DNA of 21,489 bases from a virus. Positions 15,497 to 21,489 of this stretch are shown here, piece by piece (positions within the stretch are counted from its first letter, which is position 1; each line of letters starts with the position of its first letter). The position numbers and the translations under genes were made by a program. The stretch lies in the IMG/VR virus record IMGVR_UViG_3300047546_002137, positions 1 to 21,489 of that record. The stretch is one strand, 5' to 3'. The notes under the pieces were generated by a model. That model saw only the letters and a program-made list of their open reading frames with translations. It was not told the origin of the DNA and did no database searches.

Positions 15497-16837
15497 TTAG
15501 GCGGCAGTAGCCGTAGAACGATAGCGAACGCCAGCAAAGGGGTCACGCACCGATGTTGCCAAACGCTTCTCACCATAGAAAGTGATGTAGCCAGGCAATG
15601 TTTGATCGTAGCGGCGAACAATCATGTTCAGACGATCAATGATGGTGTGATAGCGACTCCAATCGGCAAACCACATCGGATAAAGGCTGGTAGTGCCAGG
15701 AGAACCAGCCGCACCTGTGGGGGCATCAACATAGTTGTTAACAACCACATCAAAGCCCAACAGTTTACCGACAATGCCTTCATACACCAGAGGCGACATA
15801 CGCTCAAACACAGGAGTGCCATTGTCATCTTTCAGACCACGAATAGCCGACAGCATCAGAGGACTGATCATGAATTTGGCATTAGGTGTCCAGTATTGTT
15901 GCGGCAGGGCATAAATCAGGTTGATAACATCGTCAAAAGTGACATTGTTAGCAGAACCATTGCCGTTGGTGGTCAACTGGTCATAGGTAGCCAGCGAATG
16001 CAGACCATTCGTTGTGGCTGTGCCAGATGTGCCAAACGCAGACACGCTGGTTGTGCCGCCTGTGTAAGAACCATTAGCACCGCCGTATTGATCCAAACCA
16101 CGCAGACCATCAGCACCGCCAGTAGTCACAGAAGTGCCTGTGCCCGACTGATCGTTGTTGCGAATCATGGACAGACCTTCCGACTGACTGAATTCAGCCA
16201 GCATATCGTCAACCACATTGGCTTCCAAACCATCAATGTCATCCAAAGCCGCTGTGCGGATCGGGAATTGCACATTAATATCTTTCAAAATCAACTGCCA
16301 AATGGAAGTGTTTTCTGTGGTGGGTGTGCCGTTGTTCTGAATGCCATAACCCCATTGTGCGCCAGCATTACCTGTTTTCACTCGGAATTGATAAGCAGAA
16401 CCATCGGTTGCAACTGTGCGAGAAACACCACGCAAGGGGTTCATCAGACGCAAAGCAACAAATGTGGGATCGTATGTTGTGCGACCACCTTGGTTATAAC
16501 CACCAGCAGTCAGGGCAGATGCTTCATTCATGTAAGCCTGATATTGGCTTTCATCAGCAAACATCTTAATTTCTTTGTCCATCTGCTTGCCTTCTTTGTA
16601 GAAGGAAGTCAGTTGCTCACGCACCGAACGATTCACATCCTGACGCACAGTTTTAGCGATAGGCTTGATGATTTCGGGGGCGGCAAGAGTAGAAATCTTG
16701 GCTTCTAGGGCGGCGACTTGTTCAGTCAGTTCACCTTTGACAGTTTCGATTTCGGTTTTGACCTGAGTGGTCACTTCGGCAATCTTTTCCACATTAGCGG
16801 CTTCGATTGCATCCAGTTTTTCAATGATTTCTTTCAT
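15497..16837 (-). CDS. Major capsid protein, HK97 fold with N-terminal scaffold-like domain
   Basis: The 446-residue protein starts at ATG 16837 with AAAGG six bases upstream and a TAATCATG junction to the protease gene. Residues 1 to about 65 form a charged coiled coil (MKEIIEKLDAIEAANVEKIA, TEQVAALEAKISTLAAPE), like the delta scaffold domain of HK97 that the protease removes. From about residue 108 the shell domain starts: RLMNPLRGVSRTVA, INVQFPIRTAALDDIDGLEA, EFSQSEGLSMIRNNDQSG, GADGLRGLDQYG, and the C-terminal EKRLATSVRDPFAGVRYRS. This is a typical HK97-type major capsid layout. It would form hexamers and probably pentamers of the head. The protease gene directly upstream supports processing; the exact cleavage site cannot be read here. 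Confidence 0.93.
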   Translation of the reverse strand: MKEIIEKLDAIEAANVEKIAEVTTQVKTEIETVKGELTEQVAALEAKISTLAAPEIIKPIAKTVRQDVNRSVREQLTSFYKEGKQMDKEIKMFADESQYQAYMNEASALTAGGYNQGGRTTYDPTFVALRLMNPLRGVSRTVATDGSAYQFRVKTGNAGAQWGYGIQNNGTPTTENTSIWQLILKDINVQFPIRTAALDDIDGLEANVVDDMLAEFSQSEGLSMIRNNDQSGTGTSVTTGGADGLRGLDQYGGANGSYTGGTTSVSAFGTSGTATTNGLHSLATYDQLTTNGNGSANNVTFDDVINLIYALPQQYWTPNAKFMISPLMLSAIRGLKDDNGTPVFERMSPLVYEGIVGKLLGFDVVVNNYVDAPTGAAGSPGTTSLYPMWFADWSRYHTIIDRLNMIVRRYDQTLPGYITFYGEKRLATSVRDPFAGVRYRSTATAA

Positions 16838-16839
16838 GA

Positions 16840-17646
16840 TTAACCTTTGATTCGTTGGTTTAGGATTTTGACCAGTTCACGCTGTTCAAGCAACGCAAGC
16901 AAGTCAGTCTTTTCGGTTGCCTCCACATCGGCATCACGCTGATCTGGCGCAGTTTCAGCAGTAGTTTGAACAACATCACGCTGTTCGATTACTTGCTTAA
17001 ACACAGATGCGGCGGCAACCGCATCCTTCTTGGACAGTCCAACATCACGCAGGGCTTTTTCCAAAACTTTTAAATCCGCTGTGCCATCTTCCCTGAAATA
17101 TTCAAGGCTTTTAACTTCGGCTTGCGGATTATTTGGGTGAATCACGACAGAGACTTCACGCAGACCACCTTTAGTAATCTGGAAATATCCATCTTCATAA
17201 GGATTGTCGCTACCAACAGTCATTGGTTCGCCATCTTCTTTGACCCATTGATATTGTTCAGCGTATGCGCCAACAGAAACACCGCCAAACATATTCGGCG
17301 ATTCACACATAATTTGATACAGGTCAGAACCTGTTGTGGTGTTCATATACAGCCTACCACTTGCTGTCATGCCATCATCGTCAAATTCAAACTCTGTCCA
17401 TTCACCGACAGGCATCATTTGCGATTCATGATTCACATACATTGGAAGGGGTCTGCCTTGATCGGCAAACTCTTTTGCCCATTCCATAAAACCTTCAGGC
17501 TTATAAAAGAATTTGCGCCCATCTGCGCCTTCTCTTGCGCCCCATGTGGTGACTTTTGCGCTAATCTTGCCTGTCGGCTCTTTGCTTGCGTCTTGGCTTT
17601 CGATTGCCATTTTCGCTTCGCAAAGCATTATCAATTGTTTGGTCAT
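16840..17646 (-). CDS. HK97-type prohead maturation protease
   Basis: I prefer ATG 17646 (MTKQLIMLCEAKMAIESQDA, 268 residues), which has GGGG six bases upstream. A longer reading from ATG 17727 adds 27 residues with no family resemblance and lies over another small ORF. The domain resembles prohead protease family U35: KISAKVTTWGAREG, then MYVNHESQMMPVGEW with likely catalytic His73, and NMFGGVSVGAYAE with likely catalytic Ser124. The region after about residue 190 is helical (LEKALRDVGLSKKDAVAAAS) and ends ELVKILNQRIKG; such tails occur in these enzymes. The enzyme cleaves the scaffold part of the capsid protein during head maturation. The start choice is moderately sure; the family is firm. 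Confidence 0.9.
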   Translation of the reverse strand: MTKQLIMLCEAKMAIESQDASKEPTGKISAKVTTWGAREGADGRKFFYKPEGFMEWAKEFADQGRPLPMYVNHESQMMPVGEWTEFEFDDDGMTASGRLYMNTTTGSDLYQIMCESPNMFGGVSVGAYAEQYQWVKEDGEPMTVGSDNPYEDGYFQITKGGLREVSVVIHPNNPQAEVKSLEYFREDGTADLKVLEKALRDVGLSKKDAVAAASVFKQVIEQRDVVQTTAETAPDQRDADVEATEKTDLLALLEQRELVKILNQRIKG

Positions 17647-17746
17647 AAATAACCCCATTGCCTTTTGATTGGTCAATGTCATATATTGTTTTAGGTGGGC
17701 GACCCCTTTTTTTAGGGGGTTCGCCATTTGGCTTGTATGTTGCCAA
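17561..17746 (-). CDS. Small basic ORF with AT-hook-like motif, overlapping the protease start
   Basis: This frame differs from both the portal and protease frames. Read from TTG 17746 it encodes 61 residues beginning with the phrase ATYKPNGEPPKKRGRPPKTI; an upstream GTG at 17779 would give 72 residues. KRGRPPK matches the AT-hook core (R-G-R-P), which binds the minor groove of AT-rich DNA. The C-terminus is strongly basic (RKPRRKQRADRQD). It fills the gap of about 135 bases between the portal stop (17781) and the preferred protease start (17646), overlapping the latter by 86 bases. A small gene would explain that gap better than a 5'-extended protease. Initiation signals are weak and the function is unknown. 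A chance ORF is possible. Confidence 0.5.
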   Translation of the reverse strand: MATYKPNGEPPKKRGRPPKTIYDIDQSKGNGVIYDQTIDNALRSENGNRKPRRKQRADRQD

Positions 17747-17780
17747 GGATGCTACCACTATTTTAAAAATAATGGACACT

Positions 17781-19178
17781 TTATTTTGCGCCGATATTCA
17801 TCTTTTTGGTTTGATTGCCCCCGCCACCCCCTGTATCTTGTGGACTTGAACCAGGAATAGGCTTATCTTTGCCATCAATATCAAGCAAATCGTCAGCCCC
17901 TTCTTTTTCAGCCATCCCTAGATATTCTCTGGCTTCATTAGGGGTCATAATGCCATTTTTAACGCCAGCAGTCGCAAAATTCATCTGGTCTAAGGGTGCG
18001 CCTTTGAGGAAATTGCGTGTATCAAATTCAATGCAAAGATTTGGAAATCCTGGGAAAAGATGTTGTTTTAACTTTTGCTGAACATTAACAATTAGCGGCG
18101 ACATGGTGGATTTATAAAATTCATCCATCATGGTTTGAGTATTATTGAATTTGCTTTCACCAATATTCAACATTGAATGAGGAACGCCAAACAAACCGCA
18201 AATCCGCTTCATGGTTTGCATTTTTAATTCGGCTGTTTGGGTATCTTGCATTGTCAACATTTGTAAAGGCGTGTATTTCATGCCTTGATCTAACAACATA
18301 CCCTGTCCAGGTTTAGATGGGTCACTTGTGCGACTGCCCACCATGTTCGACCATGCTTCTTTCAATCGACTAGCAATTTCCTTATATTTGGCATCAGGAA
18401 TAACTTGCTCTGTTGTAAACATACCACTAGGTTTTGCGCCATTTTGCATCACATAGTTGGCATACAGGTCAATGTCCTGATCAAGTCCAACCAATTCAGC
18501 CATCAACACGCCTTTGTTGAAACCTGACGAACCCTGCCAGCCCATTTCCTTGATGTGCATGACTTGATGGGCGGCTAATTGCTGGTCTTTGCTAAAACCA
18601 TAACTAGGAGTAGACAGGCGATAAGATGGATAACGCAAATCTGTAATCGTTACAGCAATCAATGTGCTATCTAGCACATACATTTCCAAAGGTGTTTGTG
18701 TCGGATTGTCTTGGTCTTTCCTCCACCACAAAGTAAAGGCTTCGCCAAGCAATTCATGCCACATCAACCATTGATACCAAAATTCATAAGTTGTTTGAAA
18801 ATGGTTAGGGCTGTTTAACAGGTTATGAACCTGTTTGGCTTTGGTTTTATCTCTTGTTCCAACTTTATTGGATTTCAAGGCATCTACATAAGTGCCATCT
18901 TCTGCTTGCGCCATGACACGAATAGGCAATTGCGCCAATGCTCTTGCTTTAATGCCAACGCAAGACATAACTGTTGAATTGCGTGAAAGAACCGAAACAT
19001 CCACAGGGCGACCAGCATTTGTGGTGCTACCTGTGGTGACATATAAAATTTGTGTCGATACTGTCGGTTTTTTCTGTCCACCTTGGTAAATAACATTATT
19101 ACCAAGGGCAGTTTGACCAAACAGGGCATTGCTTTCCTGTTGCGTGTTTGTGCGCTTAAAAATATCAAGAATGCCCAT
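17781..19178 (-). CDS. Portal protein, HK97 family
   Basis: The 465-residue protein starts at ATG 19178 with TTGGGGGATTT upstream, a strong ribosome binding site. It opens MGILDIFKRTNTQQE, typical of HK97-type portals, and contains SVLSRNSTVMSCVGIKARAL, an N-terminal region of the family ('vy.ci..ia..va.lpl.v'), then HNLLNSPNHFQTTYEFWYQW and LLGEAFTLWWRKD, the familiar portal core. IKEMGWQGSSGFNKGVLMAE and the downstream RICGLFGVPHSMLNIGESKF also match the family. The C-terminal portion carries PNEAREYLGM and ends in a glycine-rich tail (PQDTGGGGGNQTKKM). It forms the dodecameric DNA gate at one capsid vertex. Gene order (large terminase, portal, protease, capsid) is canonical. Confidence 0.95.
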   Translation of the reverse strand: MGILDIFKRTNTQQESNALFGQTALGNNVIYQGGQKKPTVSTQILYVTTGSTTNAGRPVDVSVLSRNSTVMSCVGIKARALAQLPIRVMAQAEDGTYVDALKSNKVGTRDKTKAKQVHNLLNSPNHFQTTYEFWYQWLMWHELLGEAFTLWWRKDQDNPTQTPLEMYVLDSTLIAVTITDLRYPSYRLSTPSYGFSKDQQLAAHQVMHIKEMGWQGSSGFNKGVLMAELVGLDQDIDLYANYVMQNGAKPSGMFTTEQVIPDAKYKEIASRLKEAWSNMVGSRTSDPSKPGQGMLLDQGMKYTPLQMLTMQDTQTAELKMQTMKRICGLFGVPHSMLNIGESKFNNTQTMMDEFYKSTMSPLIVNVQQKLKQHLFPGFPNLCIEFDTRNFLKGAPLDQMNFATAGVKNGIMTPNEAREYLGMAEKEGADDLLDIDGKDKPIPGSSPQDTGGGGGNQTKKMNIGAK

Positions 19179-19208
19179 AAATCCCCCAAGTTTTCGCTAT
19201 TTTATGCG

Positions 19209-20882
19209 TCAAAATAATCTAAGTCCATAGGAATCTGACACAAAAACATTGTCCAAATGGCAATGTAAAGCCATGATTAAAGCAATAATTCCATCTACTT
19301 TTGCTGATGGGTCTGCCTCATTTTTACGCACTTTTACATTGCCGTTTACATCTGTATAAACTTCACAGTTACCCAATTGCCATCCCACAAATGGGTTTCC
19401 ATCATGCCCAATGCCATGTTTCAATATCAATTGTTCGGCAGTTTTTGATGGGTTTGACAGCACCGCCATGCCCTGACCGACCTTTTTAACAGGCAATCCA
19501 TCGGCATATAAATTTGCCACCAATGCGGCGGCATTGTATGGGTCATACCCAATTTCTTTGATATTGTGTTCAATACATTCGTTTTTAATGTATTGCTCAA
19601 TTTCATTTAAATCGGTCACATTACCTGGGGTTAACCTTAATATGCCAGATTGATAGGCTTGGCTAAATATGCTTTTGTAATGATTGGGAATCAAATCCAA
19701 TGAATCTTCTGGCAAGAAAAACTGGAATTTAGCCCACAAATCTTCTTCACCATACCTATGTAAAGTCACCACAGCATTAAGGTCACGGCTGTGCGCCAAG
19801 TCAAAAGCAAGGAATGTGGCTTCTGGCTTGTCTTTTGGTTTGGGTCTAATTGATTCATCCCAATGCCTACGATCAACCCATGCGGCATTTGCTGACACAT
19901 AGATGTTCAATTGCTTGCACAGGAATTCGTTAAGGCTGGCTGGCTTGCTCATGGCTTCATCTGCCATGTGCCTAATGGCTTCCACAGTCACCGATATGCC
20001 AAGCATAGGGTTGGCTTTATACCAAGTGGATTCGTCTTGCCAATTGTCGCCTGGGTCAATTGAATAACACAGCCCAAACCACCTAAAGTTGTCGTGCGCC
20101 GCCCCACGCAAGACAGCCCTGTAATGACTTAAATCTTCAAAGAATTTGGTTTCTTTCGTGAAACTTGCTGTAGTTAAATACAAACGCAATGGGTTTTTCC
20201 TAGCACCCATACCCGAATGCAAAACTTCAATGCTAGTGCGTTCAACAATTTGCGCCGCCTCATCAATCAGGGCGCATGATGGGTTTTTACCATCGCCTGT
20301 TTTTCTGTTTTCCCTAGATAGCGCACGATAGGTAGAAGTAATATCGCCACGCTTTTTTATTTCATGTCGATAGGGTTCATATTTGGCTTTTAGTTTGGCA
20401 TCCATGCCATCCAAAATAGCCTTGGATGAATCAAAACAAATGGATGATTGTTCACGGCTAGTAGCCAGCGTAAACACTTCTGAACCCATTTCGCCAAATT
20501 GCAATTCATAAAGGGCAATGATAGATGCCAATGTTGTTTTGCCTGACTTTCGGGGCACAAACAAAATAACATCAGTTACCCATCTTTTGTCATGATCTTT
20601 CTTGTCCCTAAAACCATAAATGGCGGCAAGAAACATGACTTGGAAACCCTCAAGTTCAATGGGCTTCCCTGCATCTGGACCTTTAATGTGTTTGCAAAAT
20701 TTGCTGAATTTAAGGATGTGTTCTGCTTTGGCAGGGACAAACTCAAATGGCGCATCTTTGCGCTCAACCATGTCAAGAAATCTTTGACAGGCTATTTTTA
20801 CATCTTCACAAGCAACTATATCGCCACGAACAACACCTATGGCATATTTAAATCCTGGCTCAAGCAGTATCGAATAACTCAT
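19209..20882 (-). CDS. terL: Terminase large subunit, HK97 type
   Basis: The 557-residue protein starts at ATG 20882, overlapping the small terminase gene by 23 bases. The ATPase half carries a Walker A motif (VPRKSGKTT, residues 109-117) and a Walker B motif (CALIDEA, residues 203-209) with catalytic Glu208. The nuclease half shows Asp361 in FLAFDLAHSRDLNAV, Asp447 in EIGYDPYNAAAL and Asp530 in AKVDGIIALIMAL, the expected metal-binding acidic residues. Length and motif spacing fit the HK97-type large terminases. It is the packaging motor that cuts concatemers and pumps DNA into the prohead through the portal, gene for which follows. All key residues are present. Confidence 0.96.
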   Translation of the reverse strand: MSYSILLEPGFKYAIGVVRGDIVACEDVKIACQRFLDMVERKDAPFEFVPAKAEHILKFSKFCKHIKGPDAGKPIELEGFQVMFLAAIYGFRDKKDHDKRWVTDVILFVPRKSGKTTLASIIALYELQFGEMGSEVFTLATSREQSSICFDSSKAILDGMDAKLKAKYEPYRHEIKKRGDITSTYRALSRENRKTGDGKNPSCALIDEAAQIVERTSIEVLHSGMGARKNPLRLYLTTASFTKETKFFEDLSHYRAVLRGAAHDNFRWFGLCYSIDPGDNWQDESTWYKANPMLGISVTVEAIRHMADEAMSKPASLNEFLCKQLNIYVSANAAWVDRRHWDESIRPKPKDKPEATFLAFDLAHSRDLNAVVTLHRYGEEDLWAKFQFFLPEDSLDLIPNHYKSIFSQAYQSGILRLTPGNVTDLNEIEQYIKNECIEHNIKEIGYDPYNAAALVANLYADGLPVKKVGQGMAVLSNPSKTAEQLILKHGIGHDGNPFVGWQLGNCEVYTDVNGNVKVRKNEADPSAKVDGIIALIMALHCHLDNVFVSDSYGLRLF

Positions 20883-21219
20883 CTACATCAGAAGGTTGTT
20901 TATTGGTTTTACCCACAATGCCCAATTCTTTAATAATCTTTACAGCCTTATCCAAACATTCTGTCCTGATTTTTAAATAGGGCGACATGGATGGTCCAGC
21001 GTTGTAATGGTGAACAATGCCTGATTCCAATATTGTCAGTTGTGCGTCAATAAGGGTGTCAACAGTCATGACCAGCATTCCCACCAATAATTCTTCGCTG
21101 GCAGTCATTTCGCCTTTAATTAATTCCAATTCACTTCGGATAGCAGTTTCAAAGGCTTTGCTGTCATATGTTTCTGGCTTGCTAATAAAAGCCAAAATCT
21201 GTTTAGGTGCTTTTTTCAT
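20860..21219 (-). CDS. terS: Terminase small subunit, P27 family
   Basis: The 119-residue protein starts at ATG 21219, with a short GAG-type ribosome binding site. It resembles P27-family small subunits: helical throughout, with SEELLVGMLVMTVDTLIDAQ, then the family-typical SPYLKIRTECLDKAVKIIKE and a C-terminal tail NKQPSDVDELFDTA. It recognises phage DNA at the packaging site and stimulates the large subunit. Its overlap with terL supports coupled translation. The DNA it binds is likely close by: the upstream 270 bases hold several repeats and palindromes. Assignment is by pattern, order and size. Confidence 0.85.
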   Translation of the reverse strand: MKKAPKQILAFISKPETYDSKAFETAIRSELELIKGEMTASEELLVGMLVMTVDTLIDAQLTILESGIVHHYNAGPSMSPYLKIRTECLDKAVKIIKELGIVGKTNKQPSDVDELFDTA

Positions 21220-21244
21220 AACTCTATATTAACCAGATTTACAA

Positions 21245-21319
21245 CAATTGAAAAGTGGGCTGTTTTTCCCAAGCACATGATCGGGCAACCAAGATTTAGG
21301 GCAACCCACTTATCAATTG
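21245..21319. repeat. 15-bp near-perfect inverted repeat between tRNA and terS
   Basis: The arms 21245-21259 (CAATTGAAAAGTGGG) and 21305-21319 (CCCACTTATCAATTG) are complementary at 14 of 15 positions, around 45 bases. The right arm overlaps the last bases of the tRNA. No T-run follows, so a plain terminator is unlikely. Two GGTTGCCC (minus strand) copies at 21283-21290 and 21299-21306 lie 16 bases apart inside or across an arm. Candidate packaging or control site. Confidence 0.7.
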
Positions 21320-21393
21320 GTGCTGACAGTAGGACTTGAACCCACAACCTACTGATTACAAATCAGTTGCGCTACCAGTTGCGCTATGCCAGC
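21318..21393 (-). tRNA. tRNA-Thr (UGU anticodon), CCA encoded
   Basis: The 76-nt gene folds fully by eye: acceptor GCTGGCA pairs with TGTCAGC (one G-U), then A and the encoded CCA; the D stem is GCGC/GCGC with loop AACTGGTA; the anticodon stem ACTGA/TCAGT encloses TTTGTAA, giving anticodon TGT; the T stem GTGGG/CCTAC encloses TTCAAGT. The variable loop is short. It is transcribed in the same direction as the late genes and lies about 100 bases ahead of terS. It would read ACA (and by wobble ACN) threonine codons. Confidence 0.95.
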
Positions 21394-21424
21394 ATTAAAC
21401 GCATCTTATCATGACTTACGCAAG

Positions 21425-21460
21425 GGGAATTCCCTAGAGGATTTCCCATGGGAATTCCCT
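21425..21460. repeat. Cluster of GGGAATTCCC palindromes at the right edge
   Basis: GGGAATTCCC is present at 21425-21434 and 21450-21459, each followed by T, with starts 25 bases apart. A diverged GGATTTCCC lies at 21439-21447, and TTCCCATGGGAA at 21443-21454 is a perfect palindrome overlapping the second copy. This dense dyad symmetry suggests binding sites for a dimeric protein such as a repressor or terminase. No gene is visible from 21394 to the edge. Confidence 0.75.
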
Positions 21461-21489
21461 GCTAATCCCCCTCAAAAACCATCCCCGAC

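Noticed and set aside
15473-16708. A 411-codon plus-strand ORF antisense to the major capsid gene
   Set aside because: Its sequence is rich in Cys, His, Arg and Ser with no recognisable motif, and it is fully antisense to a conserved capsid gene. It is a stop-poor shadow.
17647-17727. A 27-residue N-terminal extension of the prohead protease from ATG 17727
   Set aside because: The extension has no family resemblance, overlaps the AT-hook-like frame, and ATG 17646 has a better-placed GGGG ribosome binding site.
21318-21393. The tRNA gene as a prophage attachment site
   Set aside because: No integrase, no second copy of the tRNA end and no host genes are visible in the window, so an att call is unsupported.
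21425-21459. GGGAATTCCC read as an NF-kB-type site
   Set aside because: The match is to a eukaryotic factor; in a phage genome the dyad symmetry is better read as a site for a bacterial or phage dimeric protein.

Overview
The window is the late structural region of a tailed dsDNA bacteriophage with an HK97-fold capsid and a long, non-contractile (siphovirus-type) tail. Every credible gene lies on the minus strand, so the biological order runs from the right edge to the left. The base composition is moderately AT-rich. The host cannot be read from the sequence. The Gly-X-Ser adhesin and the fibre modules resemble those of uncultured aquatic phages, but that is an impression and not a search result. 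No integrase, repressor, lysis or replication gene is visible.

Right edge (about 21489-21220): clustered GGGAATTCCC palindromes, a complete tRNA-Thr(UGU), a 15-bp near-perfect inverted repeat and two GGTTGCCC direct repeats, all just upstream of terS. This is the best candidate for a packaging (cos/pac) or control region.

Packaging and head (21219-13400): P27-type small terminase, large terminase, portal, a small AT-hook-like ORF overlapping the next gene, HK97-type prohead protease, major capsid protein with an N-terminal scaffold-like helical domain, a strong intrinsic terminator, a second HK97-fold capsid paralogue lacking that domain, a head-tail connector and a head-tail adaptor.

Tail (13399-3771): tail terminator, tail tube, a small unknown protein, a gp10-like protein placed unusually after the tube gene, tail assembly chaperones G and T joined by a GGGAAAC -1 frameshift site, tape measure, two minor tail proteins, a GNAT acetyltransferase and a 1107-residue tip attachment protein J.

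Host-contact cassette (3770-1): a small tail fibre, a small baseplate-like protein behind a possible promoter, and a very large collagen-like protein that runs off the left edge. The last is an uninterrupted reading frame from 2608 to the edge, with two Gly-X-Ser arrays flanking a jelly-roll-like domain. Genes are packed tightly, with many stop/start junctions such as TAATCATG, TAAATG and ATGA, which suggests translational coupling in one late operon. The most notable points are the capsid paralogue pair separated by a terminator, the G/GT frameshift, the adhesin, the acetyltransferase inside the tail operon and the repeat-rich zone next to terS.
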